A stretch of DNA of 64,000 nucleotides from Thermochromatium tepidum ATCC 43061 (GTDB taxonomy: Bacteria; Pseudomonadota; Gammaproteobacteria; Chromatiales; Chromatiaceae). The stretch lies in assembly GCF_009664085.1 (NCBI RefSeq), contig NZ_CP039268.1, positions 2,093,501 to 2,157,500 of the forward strand. The letters are read 5' to 3'. A model generated the notes under the pieces. It worked only from the letters and a program-made list of their open reading frames with translations. It was not told where the DNA came from and did no database searches. The position numbers were made by a program, and so were the translations under genes. Below are positions 55,760 through 64,000 of this stretch, piece by piece. Each line of letters opens with the position of its first letter. Position 1 is the first letter of the stretch.

Positions 55760-56824
55760 TCAGACGTGATAGGCGCGGCTGAGCTCGTGCACGGCAGCGA
55801 TCATGACCGCCGGACGCTCGGGATCGACGTCCTGGGTGATGCCGTGGCCAAGGTTGAAGACATGGCCCGAGCCCTGACCATAGCTGGCCAGGACGCGCGC
55901 CACCTCCTCGCGGATGCGCTCGGGTGAGGCATAGAGGGCGCAGGGATCCAGGTTGCCCTGGAGTGCAACCCGATCCTCGACCATCCGACGCGCCTCGGCC
56001 AGATCCGTGGTCCAGTCGACGCCGAGCGCGTCACAACCGGTTTTGGCCATATCGCCCAGCCATTGACCGCCGTTCTTGGTGAACAGGATCACCGGTACCC
56101 GGCGGCCCTCGGCCTCGCGGGTCACCCCCTCGACCACGCGCTGCATGTAGGCCAGCGAGAACTCGCGATAGTTGGCCGGCGCCAGGACACCGCCCCAGGT
56201 GTCAAAGATCATGGTCGCCTGGGCGCCGCGCGCGATCTGGGCATTGAGATAGAGGGTCACGGCATCGGCGACCTTCTCCAGCAAGCGGTGCAGCAGTGCC
56301 GGCTGATCGAACATCATTGCCTTGATCTTGGAGAAGTGCTTGCCGCCACCGCCCTCAACCATGTAGGTTGCCAGGGTCCAGGGGCTGCCGGAGAAGCCGA
56401 TCAACGGCACCCGACCCTTGAGTGCGCGCCGGATGACGGAGACGGCCTCCATCACGTATTTGAGCTCGCCTTCCGGATCCGGGATCGGCAGTCGATCGAC
56501 ATCGTCAGCCGTGCGCACCGGGCGCTCAAAGTGCGGCCCCTCGCCCTCAGAGAAGTACAGCCCTAGACCCATGGCATCAGGCACGGTCAGGATGTCGGAG
56601 AACAGGATGGCGGCATCGAGCAGATAGCGATCAAGCGGCTGGAGCGTGACTTCACAGGCCAACTCCGGATTCTTGCACAGATCCATGAAGCTGCCGGCCT
56701 TAGCGCGCGTGGCGCGGTACTCAGGTAGATAGCGTCCGGCCTGGCGCATCATCCAAACCGGCGTGTAATCAACGGGTTCGCGCAGCAGCGCGCGCAGGAA
56801 GGTGTCGTTTTGCAACTGGGTCAT
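55760..56824 (-). CDS. hemE: uroporphyrinogen decarboxylase
   Basis: The protein has 354 residues. The UroD signature [20 protein letters not shown] is at the N terminus, followed by the active-site Asp in [18 protein letters not shown] and [13 protein letters not shown] near the C terminus. It removes four carboxyl groups to give coproporphyrinogen III, on the route to haem and bacteriochlorophyll. It is preceded by a 566-bp gap on its upstream side, where its promoter is expected. Confidence 0.96.
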   Translation of the reverse strand: MTQLQNDTFLRALLREPVDYTPVWMMRQAGRYLPEYRATRAKAGSFMDLCKNPELACEVTLQPLDRYLLDAAILFSDILTVPDAMGLGLYFSEGEGPHFERPVRTADDVDRLPIPDPEGELKYVMEAVSVIRRALKGRVPLIGFSGSPWTLATYMVEGGGGKHFSKIKAMMFDQPALLHRLLEKVADAVTLYLNAQIARGAQATMIFDTWGGVLAPANYREFSLAYMQRVVEGVTREAEGRRVPVILFTKNGGQWLGDMAKTGCDALGVDWTTDLAEARRMVEDRVALQGNLDPCALYASPERIREEVARVLASYGQGSGHVFNLGHGITQDVDPERPAVMIAAVHELSRAYHV

Positions 56825-57390
56825 GGATCAGGCTCGATCTGAGTGTGGTGAAAAACGAGGGTCGAGCTGTCTATTTTACTACGGTAGGGAGACTCGGGGG
56901 CGGGGTGTCAGAACGCATGGCGACTGGAGGCTGTCGACCTACCCCGCCCGCAATCCTTTTGGACACGAATTGTTGTAGATAGAGTTGTCTGAACAAGGTG
57001 CCAGAAAGGCCGAATGAGTCGGATGACAGCTGGGTGCGGTTGTTCTCTGTCATACCGCCCGACGGCTCGGCCCATAGCGCTCGGATCGCTCCCGAGTCGG
57101 GAGCGCCGAGGCTTGGATCTCAGGTCGAATAGCGGGCGTCTTTGTGCAGACGGATGACCATGGGGCGTGGGGGCGGTTTTGGCCGCGATTTGGGGAGACA
57201 CGGTTGATTCAGCGTTTCCCGAGACCTCCTCGGGTTCAGTATGGACGTGCCGGGCGGCGCTCAGACTCCGCGACGCGCCCCTGGCGAACCGCGCGGGCGA
57301 GGAACACAGGATAGCTCCTTCGCGGCACCTGCCCACACGGGATGCAACAGGTAGGCGATGAGTCAGTCTGATGGAACGGCTTGCCGGAGA
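56825..57390. other. gap between hemE and an ABC ATPase gene, with a decayed repeat copy
   Basis: No supported gene over 566 bp. The part near 57168-57221 is a partial, diverged copy of the MITE-like repeat (listed separately). The remainder shows no domain on either strand. It probably contains the hemE promoter. Confidence 0.7.
57168..57221 (+). repeat. MITE-like dispersed repeat, degenerate partial copy
   Basis: GGGGGCGGTTTTGGCCGCGA is followed by GGGGAGACACGG and the end TTGATTCAGCGTTTCCC. This matches the right half of the repeat elements at 14909 and 63401, including the terminal GCGTTTCCC (complement of GGGAAACGC). The left half is not visible. Confidence 0.55.
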
Positions 57391-58149
57391 TCACCAGCCG
57401 CGCATCGCCCGATAATGCTCCAGCGCCTCGTCGGTCGGGCCGGCGAACACCACCCGACCATGCTCCATCAGGAGCGACTTGGAGCACATGTTGCGCAACA
57501 AGTCTTCTGAATGCGAGGAGAGCACGATGATGGAGACCTGCTCGGTGAAGCGTTCCAGACGCTCGCGCGCCTTATTCAGAAAGGCCGCGTCGCCGGCGCC
57601 GATGCCCTCGTCGATCAACAGGATATCCGGCACCACTGAGGTCGAGACGGCAAAGGCCAGACGCATCTGCATCCCGGCTGAATAGGTGCGGATCGGTAGG
57701 TTGAGAAAGTCGCCCAGTTCGGTGAATTCGGCAATCTCGTCCATCATGGCGCGGATCTTCTTGCGCGGAAGCCCGAGGAAGAGTCCGCGCAGGATGATGT
57801 TCTCGTAGCCTGTGCTCTCTTGGTTCATCCCGAGCGCGATGTCGAACAGGGGCACGGTCGTGCCCTGGACCTCGACCCGACCGCTGTTCGGTTCATAGAT
57901 CCCGCCGAGCACCCGCAATAAGGTCGTCTTACCGGCGCCGTTGTGTCCGATGAGCCCGAGTCGATCGCCGTCCTCGAGCGAGACGTTGATGTCTTGCAAC
58001 GCTTGCACCACCGAGATGCGCTGCGAGATCGCGTCGGCACGGATCTGACCACCGGTCGCGCTCTGGATCAGACGGTTCTTGAGCGAGCGCGTCGAGGCGC
58101 TGTAGACAGGAAAGGAGACCGAGACGTTCTCCAGCTTGATCGAGGCCAA
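57391..58149 (-). CDS. ABC-2 type export ATPase (Wzt/KpsT-like)
   Basis: The protein has 252 residues from TTG 58149, which has GAGGGAA eight bases upstream. Walker A GHNGAGKT lies at about 68-75, the signature is YSAGMQMRL and Walker B DILLIDEGIGAGD. The sequence NLPIRTYSAGMQMRLAFAVS is typical of polysaccharide or teichoic-acid exporters (Wzt, KpsT, TagH). There is no C-terminal carbohydrate-binding extension, which Wzt enzymes often carry. A TTG at 58170 is the other start. It is paired with the permease gene just upstream. Confidence 0.88.
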   Translation of the reverse strand: MASIKLENVSVSFPVYSASTRSLKNRLIQSATGGQIRADAISQRISVVQALQDINVSLEDGDRLGLIGHNGAGKTTLLRVLGGIYEPNSGRVEVQGTTVPLFDIALGMNQESTGYENIILRGLFLGLPRKKIRAMMDEIAEFTELGDFLNLPIRTYSAGMQMRLAFAVSTSVVPDILLIDEGIGAGDAAFLNKARERLERFTEQVSIIVLSSHSEDLLRNMCSKSLLMEHGRVVFAGPTDEALEHYRAMRGW

Positions 58150-58160
58150 GATACGTTCCC

Positions 58161-59012
58161 TCAAACCCAATAAGCGATGCGCCAGCGGTAGGCCGAATAG
58201 AAGAAGAGTGCCAGCGACCAGCCGACGATCGTGATGGCGATGACCGGGAGCCAGTTGGCGAGTGCAGGCGCTTGGCCGAGCAAGGGGGCGCGCATGATCT
58301 CGACCAGATGGTAAAAGGGGTTGAGATGCAGCCAGAGCGCGCGCCCTGGCAGCATCTCGGGCTTCCAGATGACCGGCGTGATGAAGAATAGCACCTGCAC
58401 CATACTGCCCACGATCAGGGGGACGTCGCGGAAGCGTGCGCTCAGAACACCCAGGAAGAGCGCGATCCAGAACCCATTAAGGAGCAGGACCAAGAGCGCG
58501 ACCGGCACCCACAGCAGATTCCAGTTGAGATCGACCCCAAACCAGAGCGCTACCATGAAAAAGACCCAGATATTGTGGGCAAAGGCGATCAGGGTCGACC
58601 AGAGGACGCGATAGACATAGATGGAGAGGGGGGCATTGAGCTGGCGGATCATGCCCTCGGCGAGGATGAAAGACTGGCAGCCGTCGTTGACGAGGCTCGC
58701 GATTAGGTGCCAGATGACGAAGCCGACAGCCAGAAAGGGCATGTAATCGTGCAGATCCTGGCCGAAGATCTGACCATAGAGCAGACCAAGCGCCAGCACC
58801 ATAATGGCCATCGACAGCGTGATCCAGAACGGTCCCAGCTTGGAGCGCCGATAACGCTGGCGCACGTCCTGGAGTCCGAGCGTCATCCAGAGTTCGCGCC
58901 TGTCCCAGCCGGCGCGGATATCGTGCAGGGCACGCTTAATCTGCTCGCGCCTGAGTCCGTGCTGGAGCTGGATCAGCAAGGACGACTCGCCATGTTGGGT
59001 GCCTGTCGACAT
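58161..59012 (-). CDS. ABC-2 type export permease (Wzm/KpsM-like)
   Basis: The protein has 283 residues with about six membrane spans (WITLSMAIMVLALGLLYGQI, ALLVLLLNGFWIALFLGVLS, WLPVIAITIVGWSLALFFYS). The N-terminal cytoplasmic part contains MTLGLQDVRQRYRRSKLGPF, the ABC2_membrane coupling region. It forms a half-transporter with the ATPase gene immediately downstream. No glycosyltransferase or modification genes are visible beside the pair, so the exported polymer cannot be named. Confidence 0.87.
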   Translation of the reverse strand: MSTGTQHGESSLLIQLQHGLRREQIKRALHDIRAGWDRRELWMTLGLQDVRQRYRRSKLGPFWITLSMAIMVLALGLLYGQIFGQDLHDYMPFLAVGFVIWHLIASLVNDGCQSFILAEGMIRQLNAPLSIYVYRVLWSTLIAFAHNIWVFFMVALWFGVDLNWNLLWVPVALLVLLLNGFWIALFLGVLSARFRDVPLIVGSMVQVLFFITPVIWKPEMLPGRALWLHLNPFYHLVEIMRAPLLGQAPALANWLPVIAITIVGWSLALFFYSAYRWRIAYWV

Positions 59013-59116
59013 CGAGGCTCGAACTCTAAATCGAAGTGGTTTGGTTCGCGGCGCGTACTATAGCACGCGGGTTTTGCGACAAAGATGGCCTAGTGCAAGA
59101 ATGCCCTCGGTCAGGA

Positions 59117-59698
59117 TCAGCGATACAGATCCAGCGGGAAATATTCGGTGATCAGGATCACGGGACGATGCTCGATAATGATGCGATAGGTGCGAAAAAC
59201 CGTGGTTTCACCGGAGGCGGTCCGGTCCAGCCCCACGTCCAGCACCTCGCGATAGCTCTCGAGTCCGCTGTCGCGGATCAGTACACCGATGCCGATCTCG
59301 CGATCGATGAGCCGTTGGCGGAAATCCGGCGGGATGAGCTGGGCGCGGATCATTGAGAAGGCCTCGGCGAAACAGCGTCCGCTGTCGGCGCCGCGCAGCT
59401 GGGCGTCGCGAATCAGACAGGAATCACCGGGCTCGACCCCGAGCCAGGGTACGGGTTCCAGTGCGTCCTCGAAGCGCTGTTCCAGGGTCTCGACTATGAC
59501 CGGTTCCCAGAAGTAGGCCTCAAGGATCTTGGTGACCGTGCCGTCCGTGACGAGGAGTGCGCGCAGAAAGGGGGGCAACCGGCTCAGGACGATTCGCTCA
59601 CCCGTCGCGTCGACGATCTCAGCGGTGCGCGCGAAACCATCACAGCGAAAGGGCGGAGAGCTCGGCGCGGATGTGCCGCGCCCATAGTAACGATGCAT
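59117..59698 (-). CDS. chorismate lyase family protein (DUF98)
   Basis: The protein has 193 residues from ATG 59698. The core carries FLRALLVTDGTVTKILEAYF and a conserved ligand loop LGVEPGDSCLIRDAQLRG, as in DUF98/chorismate pyruvate-lyase-like proteins. These enzymes remove pyruvate from chorismate to give 4-hydroxybenzoate or a related product. A TTG at 59719 would add seven residues. It is 104 bp from the exporter permease on the same strand. Whether it serves ubiquinone synthesis or another pathway cannot be decided. Confidence 0.75.
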   Translation of the reverse strand: MHRYYGRGTSAPSSPPFRCDGFARTAEIVDATGERIVLSRLPPFLRALLVTDGTVTKILEAYFWEPVIVETLEQRFEDALEPVPWLGVEPGDSCLIRDAQLRGADSGRCFAEAFSMIRAQLIPPDFRQRLIDREIGIGVLIRDSGLESYREVLDVGLDRTASGETTVFRTYRIIIEHRPVILITEYFPLDLYR

Positions 59699-59719
59699 CA
59701 ATATAGGTCCAAAATACAA

Positions 59720-60192
59720 CGGTGTTGGTTTGAGACATCAAGCTGGACGGATACTGGGAGGCTGATGCGTTTCCGTGTGGGCGGATGCGGAAGATCCTCG
59801 CACATATCGATTGACATGACGGCTGTATGCAGTGACTCCATCAATCAGAAAAAACTTTTCTTACAATGACTTGAGCGTTAGTTCTGCGCATGCGCGACAT
59901 GGTGTCCGGCCTGAATGTAGGCCAGGATCGGCCAGGCGTTGTAAAAAATCTGCCGATCAGTATGATTGTGGGCTTGATGTCTCACCCAATTTGCCCCAAG
60001 CTTTGCGTTGGACACTGCCACCTGGATGGCACTCCAAGGCTGGGGATGTGGAACCAGAATGAGCACATCAAATCCTACTCGCTCATCACACCGATCCACT
60101 CTCATGCGTCGGATGTTTGAGCTTGGCTCGAAGCATTTACGCACCATGTGTTAACATTGGGCCGCAAGGCCCACAACTTTTGGAGAAACATC
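59720..60192. other. 473-bp gap upstream of the small lipoprotein gene
   Basis: I see no gene with conserved sequence. A minus-strand frame (59878-60147, 89 codons) has no recognised domain and no ribosome binding site. The region is less GC-rich than its neighbours and presumably holds the promoter of the lipoprotein gene. Confidence 0.65.
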
Positions 60193-60381
60193 ATGACCAA
60201 GATCGTCAAGGTTGCTTCACTCTCTGTTGCCGCTCTGCTGCTGCTTGGCGGCTGCACCACCGACCAGACTGCTCGCGACATGGCCCAGAAGGCCATGGAC
60301 ACCGCCAACAGTGCCCAGGCGTGCTGCAACTCCAACACCGAGCGTCTGGACCGCATGTATCAGAAGATCATGGGCAAGTGA
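60193..60381 (+). CDS. Lpp/OprI-like small lipoprotein
   Basis: The protein has 62 residues from ATG 60193 with GGAGA upstream. The signal segment KVASLSVAALLLLGGC ends in a lipobox (LLGGC). The mature 40 residues are helical and alanine-rich (ARDMAQKAMDTANSAQACCN) and end in Lys (MYQKIMGK), as in Lpp and OprI, which are bound to peptidoglycan through their C-terminal lysine. I did not see a long zipper repeat as in E. coli Lpp. An L,D-transpeptidase gene lies opposite and convergent, and a terminator hairpin follows. Confidence 0.85.
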   Translation: MTKIVKVASLSVAALLLLGGCTTDQTARDMAQKAMDTANSAQACCNSNTERLDRMYQKIMGK

Positions 60382-61325
60382 TTCGCTTGACCTGATCCTT
60401 GTCGGTGTCCCACGATCTGTGGGACACCTGAGTCTTCCGCCACGGCCCGCTCCACGGCCTTCCAGTCGATCACCACCCCTTCGGCGTTCGCCACCGACTC
60501 GGGAATCACCGAGCGATAGTGCTGGCGGACACTCTTCTCGCCGGTCTGCACCTCTAGATAGAGATCATCCCCCAGCCAGCCGTATTTGTAGGGCTGGTCG
60601 ATGATGGCCACGGGCGTCTTGAGGTCGGCCATTCCATAGAGCTCCTCGATCGCCTCCGGATACATCCGGATACAGCCGCCGCTGACCTCCAGTCCCAGGC
60701 CCCAAGGTTGATTGGTGCCATGGATCAGATAATCCGGATTGCTTAGACGCATGGCATAGTGCCCGAGTGGGTTGTCCGGCCCTGACGGTACAGTGGGCGG
60801 CAGGATGTGGCCACGCGCGGCATGGTTGGCGCGCACCATCGGACCAGGCGTCCAGGTCGGATCCTTGCGTTTCTCGATGACTTCGAAGTTGCCTAGCGGC
60901 GTGGCCATGGCCTCCTTGCCCACACTGATGGCATAGATACGCACCTCGTTGGGTTTATTGGGTGGATAGTAATAGAGCCGTTTCTCGGCTCGATTGACCA
61001 CGATGCCCTGGCGCGGCACGTTCGGCAGCACATAGGAGGCCGGCACCAGCACCTGGGTTCCCTCGCCCGGTAGCCAGGTATCGACCTTGGGGTTGGCCTG
61101 GCGCATGTCGTCATAGCCGAGGTTGTTCTGGCGGGCAATGTCCAAGAGTGTATCCTTGGCGCGTGCCGTGAAATAAAAGGTCGTGCCCACGACCGAATCG
61201 TTTGGGTTCTCCAGACGGAAGGTCTCGGCCCAGGCGCCCGGGTGGACGCCCCAGCCAAGCAGTGAGGCGCAGAGCGCCGGCACCAGCCAGGTTGCAGGGC
61301 GACCGCCAAGTTCAAGACCGCTCAT
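60360..61325 (-). CDS. L,D-transpeptidase with LysM and YkuD domains
   Basis: The protein has 321 residues from ATG 61325. A signal-type N terminus (WLVPALCASLLGWGVHPGAWA) is followed by a LysM-like domain (TARAKDTLLDIARQNNLGYD) and the YkuD catalytic domain with HGTNQPWGLGLEVSGGCIRM (His and Cys). YkuD enzymes crosslink peptidoglycan or attach Lpp to it. It ends inside the convergent lipoprotein gene (22-base overlap), and its last residues lie over the lipoprotein's terminator hairpin. It is divergent from the EF-G-like gene by 28 bp. Confidence 0.92.
   Translation of the reverse strand: MSGLELGGRPATWLVPALCASLLGWGVHPGAWAETFRLENPNDSVVGTTFYFTARAKDTLLDIARQNNLGYDDMRQANPKVDTWLPGEGTQVLVPASYVLPNVPRQGIVVNRAEKRLYYYPPNKPNEVRIYAISVGKEAMATPLGNFEVIEKRKDPTWTPGPMVRANHAARGHILPPTVPSGPDNPLGHYAMRLSNPDYLIHGTNQPWGLGLEVSGGCIRMYPEAIEELYGMADLKTPVAIIDQPYKYGWLGDDLYLEVQTGEKSVRQHYRSVIPESVANAEGVVIDWKAVERAVAEDSGVPQIVGHRQGSGQANHLPMIF
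60404..60428 (+). terminator. Rho-independent terminator-like hairpin after the lipoprotein gene
   Basis: GGTGTCCCAC and GTGGGACACC form a perfect 10-bp stem with a 5-base loop, 22 bp after the lipoprotein stop codon. The tail (TGAGTCTT) is only modestly T-rich. It lies inside the L,D-transpeptidase coding sequence on the other strand. Confidence 0.7.
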
Positions 61326-61353
61326 AAATCTCTCTAGCTCCTGTTGTAAAGCG

Positions 61354-63402
61354 ATGAAAAAAACCTCCCGATCGTCGCACGTTCGCAATATCGGGGTTGC
61401 CGCTCATGTAGACGCGGGCAAGACGACGCTTACCGAGCGCATCCTCTTCTACACCGGCACCTCGCACAAGATCGGCGAGGTCCACGATGGCGCGGCCCAC
61501 ATGGACTATCTGGTCGAGGAACAGCGTCACGGTATCACCATCACCGCCGCCGTCACCCAGGCCCAGTGGCGCGAGCATCTGATCCAGCTCATCGACACCC
61601 CTGGACACGTCGACTTCTCGATCGAGGTCGAACGCACCATGCGCGTGCTCGATGGCTGTGTCATCGTGCTCGATGGTGTCCGGGGCGTCGAGCCCCAGAC
61701 CGAGACGGTGTGGCGTCAGCGCGCGCGCTTCAAGCTGCCGGCGCTGCTATTCGTCAACAAGATGGATCGTCCGGGCGCGGATTTTGAACGTTGTTTGGCG
61801 TCCGTCAAGCAGCGCCTCCATGTCGAGCCGGTGCCGATCACGGTTCCGGTGCCCGAAGTCGGCGGCGTGCTGCATTTGATCGACCGAACCCTGATTCGTT
61901 TCATCGGCGAACAGGGCGAGCAGGTCGTCGTTGAACCCTGTCCACCCGAGCTTTGGGAGCGTCATCGCGCGCTGCATGAGGCGCTGGCACTGGCTGCCGC
62001 CGAGGTCGAGGAGTCGCTGGCCGATCTGGTGCTCTCCGGCAGTGAGCCCTTGCCCGAGCAACTGCGGGCCGCCATCCGCACCGCCACCCTGGCCGGGACG
62101 CTCTTTCCCTGCTACGGCGGCAGCGCATTGCGCAACCTTGGTGTGCAGCCGCTGCTCGATGGCATCATCGACTTCTTGCCGTCCCCGCTCGACCGACCGG
62201 CGGCGCTTGCCGAGCGGCCCGACGGGACACACGAGGAGGTGGCCATGACACCAGACGGACCGCTCGCCGCGCTCGCCTTCAAGGTACAGCTTTGGGACGG
62301 GCGGCGCCATGTCTTTGTTCGTCTCTATCGCGGACGCCTCGCGCCGGGTGATGCGATCGAGTTCCTGACCGCCGACGGGCAGATCCGGCACGAACGGGTC
62401 GCGCGTCTGTTCGAGGTCGACGCCGGCAAGAAGACCAAACGCGATCTGGCCGAGGCCGGTGACATCGTGCTTTTGGCCGGACTGCGTTTTGCAACCACGG
62501 GCGATACACTCTGTACCCCGGGCCAGGTGCTGAGCCTGGAACGCATCCAGGCCCAGGATCCGGTGCTGGGTCTGGCCATCGAACCTGCGGCCGGCACCGA
62601 AGAGGACAGGCTCGTCGAGGTCCTGGACAAGGTCCGGCAGGAAGACCCAACACTGCGGGTTGAGGAGGATCCCGAGACCGGCCAGCGTCTGCTCCGAGGT
62701 ATGGGCGAGCTGCACTTACAGATCGTCATGGAGCGCCTGGAGCGCGAATTCGGTGTTGGTGTCCGCGCTGGACGTCCGTCTGTGGCCACGCGCGAGACCA
62801 TTACCCAACCGTCGGTGGCCGAGGCACTGTTCGCCCCGCTGCCCACACCGGATGCGCGCCAGCCCGATCCGATGGCACGCGCCGTCGTCAGCGTCCGACC
62901 ACGCGCGCGGGGGCGCGGCAATCTCGTGGAACTTCAACCGCGTTTGCTCCCTGAGGGTGCTCGATTCGAAGAGACGCACCTCCAGGCGATCCGCGAGTCG
63001 ATCGCTATCGCCCTGGCCAGCGGGCCGCTCCAGGGCGCTCAGGTGTTGGATGTGGCGGTCAGTGTCGATGAGATTGAGCTCTTTGGCGCCGGATCGACGC
63101 CGGCGACCACGGCAGCGGCCGTCGGTAAGGCACTGCGCAAGGCGCTGGAGAACGCGCACCCTGGGCTCATGACCCCCATCATGCGTCTGGAAGTGGTCGT
63201 CCCGGAACCGAACCTGGGTGCCGTGCTCGGCGATCTCCAGGCACGGCACGCCTTGATTCAAGCGACCGAGATCCAGGATGACCAGGCCACCATTCGCGCC
63301 GAGGCCGCATTAGAGCCGCTGCTCGGTTATGCCAACACCTTGCGCAGTCTGACTCAGGGACGCGGGCAGTTCAGTCTGGAGTTCGAACGCTTCGACCTCT
63401 AG
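61354..63402 (+). CDS. elongation factor G paralogue (EF-G2-like)
   Basis: The protein has 682 residues. The G domain starts VRNIGVAAHVDAGKTTLTER, has switch II DTPGHVDFSIEVERTM, and NKMD at the G4 site. Domains II to V follow, with GMGELHLQIVMERLEREFGV and a divergent domain IV (SVATRETITQPSVAEALFAP). Compared with housekeeping FusA, it has MDYLVEEQRHGITITAAVTQ where FusA has a different stretch, so I call it a paralogue. Such proteins act in ribosome recycling or other specialised steps, and the role here is not known. Its TAG stop touches the second repeat copy. Confidence 0.85.
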   Translation: MKKTSRSSHVRNIGVAAHVDAGKTTLTERILFYTGTSHKIGEVHDGAAHMDYLVEEQRHGITITAAVTQAQWREHLIQLIDTPGHVDFSIEVERTMRVLDGCVIVLDGVRGVEPQTETVWRQRARFKLPALLFVNKMDRPGADFERCLASVKQRLHVEPVPITVPVPEVGGVLHLIDRTLIRFIGEQGEQVVVEPCPPELWERHRALHEALALAAAEVEESLADLVLSGSEPLPEQLRAAIRTATLAGTLFPCYGGSALRNLGVQPLLDGIIDFLPSPLDRPAALAERPDGTHEEVAMTPDGPLAALAFKVQLWDGRRHVFVRLYRGRLAPGDAIEFLTADGQIRHERVARLFEVDAGKKTKRDLAEAGDIVLLAGLRFATTGDTLCTPGQVLSLERIQAQDPVLGLAIEPAAGTEEDRLVEVLDKVRQEDPTLRVEEDPETGQRLLRGMGELHLQIVMERLEREFGVGVRAGRPSVATRETITQPSVAEALFAPLPTPDARQPDPMARAVVSVRPRARGRGNLVELQPRLLPEGARFEETHLQAIRESIAIALASGPLQGAQVLDVAVSVDEIELFGAGSTPATTAAAVGKALRKALENAHPGLMTPIMRLEVVVPEPNLGAVLGDLQARHALIQATEIQDDQATIRAEAALEPLLGYANTLRSLTQGRGQFSLEFERFDL

Positions 63403-63516
63403 GGAAACGCTGATTTATTCCATTCCTAGCAAAACTTTCTCGCGTAACCCATTGATTTTTTAGGAGCGGCTTCAGCCGCGATTGAGAGACACGCGATTTA
63501 TTCGGCGTTTCCTTAG
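63401..63516 (+). repeat. MITE-like dispersed repeat, copy 2
   Basis: AGGGAAACGCTGATTTATTC starts just after the EF-G2 stop and the element ends GGCGTTTCCTTAG. The interior has TTGATTTTTTAGGAGCGG and GCGGCTTCAGCCGC, matching copy 1 at 14909-15026. The outermost words GGGAAACGC and GCGTTTCC are inverted, and both ends touch the dinucleotide TA. Confidence 0.85.
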
Positions 63517-63531
63517 GCGGCGGTCCTCGGT

Positions 63532-64000
63532 CTAGAACGGGATGTCGTCGTCGAAATCGGCCCCGTCGCCGAAGCCGCCGCTGTCCGGATGGCTCGGACG
63601 GGCCGCATCCGGTGTCGTTGGGCGGCTGCGTGCAGGCGGTGGTGTATCTTCCAGGGGCACCGAGGAGGCGCTGCCCTGCCGGCTGTCGAGCATCTGCATG
63701 GTTCCGCCCATGTCGACCACGACCTCGGTCGTGTAGCGGTCCTGGCCATCCTGGGTCTGCCACTTGCGGGTTCTGAGCTTACCCTCGACGTAGATCTTGG
63801 AACCCTTGCGCAGATACTGCTTGACGATCTCGGCCGTCTTGCCGAAGAAGACCACGTTGTGCCACTCGGTCCGCTCCTGCAGCTCGCCCGTGGCGCGATC
63901 CTTCCAGGTTTCGCTGGTCGCCAGGCGCACATTCGCCACCGCGTCACCGCTCGGCGTGTAGCGCACCTCCGGATCGGCGCCGAGATTGCCGATCAGGATG
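63532..64000 (-). CDS. ssb: single-stranded DNA-binding protein Ssb, partial (N terminus missing)
   Basis: About 155 C-terminal residues are present and the start lies beyond the right edge. The OB-fold begins [20 protein letters not shown] and contains [20 protein letters not shown] and [20 protein letters not shown]. The disordered tail is Pro/Ser-rich and ends DFDDDIPF, the conserved acidic tip that binds repair proteins and HolC. It is convergent with the EF-G-like gene. Confidence 0.95.
   Translation of the reverse strand, partial: ILIGNLGADPEVRYTPSGDAVANVRLATSETWKDRATGELQERTEWHNVVFFGKTAEIVKQYLRKGSKIYVEGKLRTRKWQTQDGQDRYTTEVVVDMGGTMQMLDSRQGSASSVPLEDTPPPARSRPTTPDAARPSHPDSGGFGDGADFDDDIPF

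Noticed and set aside
59878-60147. A minus-strand frame of 89 codons containing FYNAWPILAYIQAGHHVAHA
   Set aside because: No known domain, no ribosome binding site and no conserved context. I treat it as chance.

Overview
The window is one continuous high-GC chromosomal segment from a gammaproteobacterium. It most likely comes from a purple sulfur bacterium of the Chromatiaceae, close to Allochromatium or Thermochromatium. The strongest clue is the polyhydroxyalkanoate (PHA) cluster at 28.9-34.4 kb. A two-subunit class III synthase (phaE-phaC) is divergent from phaA-phaR-phaP-phaB, the arrangement I recall for Allochromatium vinosum. The 355-residue PhaC has its catalytic Cys149, Asp302 and His331 at the positions expected for that enzyme. 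The petABC (bc1) operon, the hfq-hflX-hflK-hflC block, sspAB and the Chromatiaceae-type hypothetical genes agree with this. I see no intact transposase, prophage, CRISPR array, rRNA or tRNA. The region is mostly core genome.

Layout. 0-12 kb (minus strand): the 5' part of hisZ, a DUF2065 gene, hflC, hflK, hflX, hfq, miaA, mutL, an amiC-type amidase, tsaE, nnr and a PilZ protein. Many of these overlap by 1-4 nt and look translationally coupled. 12-15 kb (plus): proS, fabA, holC, then a short MITE-like repeat and a decayed receiver-domain fragment. 15-19 kb (minus): prpF and acnD of the methylcitrate cycle, without prpB or prpC. 19-24.5 kb: several conserved but unassigned envelope or cytosolic proteins, a TraB-family membrane protein, a lipoprotein, a DUF3301 protein, and sspB-sspA. 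24.5-27.2 kb: petABC with a clear terminator. 27.3-28.7 kb: a Nif3-like protein and a Uma2-type nuclease. 28.8-34.4 kb: the PHA cluster. 34.5-39.5 kb: a DUF302 protein, a zinc-ribbon protein, a TPP riboswitch with thiC, a proline iminopeptidase and dtd. 39.5-42.5 kb: a LeuA/CimA-type synthase coupled to thrC. 42.7-46.4 kb: a two-component sodium:solute symporter and a GGDEF diguanylate cyclase. 46.5-53.1 kb: mnmG, then a MoxR-DUF58-TgpA operon. 53.1-57 kb: ttcA, a phosphodiesterase, a quinone oxidoreductase and hemE. 57.4-59.7 kb: an ABC-2 exporter pair and a chorismate-lyase-like protein. 60-64 kb: an Lpp-like lipoprotein convergent with an L,D-transpeptidase, an EF-G paralogue, a second copy of the MITE-like repeat, and ssb, which is cut by the window edge.

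The observations most worth following up are: a repeated TTGTGCA-type motif placed as a PhaR operator before phaP and between phaA and phaE; a MITE-like repeat family with two near-identical copies and one decayed copy; a small lipoprotein ending in lysine beside an L,D-transpeptidase whose reading frame runs through the lipoprotein's terminator; an EF-hand-like loop inside the symporter; and a leader or terminator hairpin just upstream of acnD. I did not find a convincing completely new multi-gene system.
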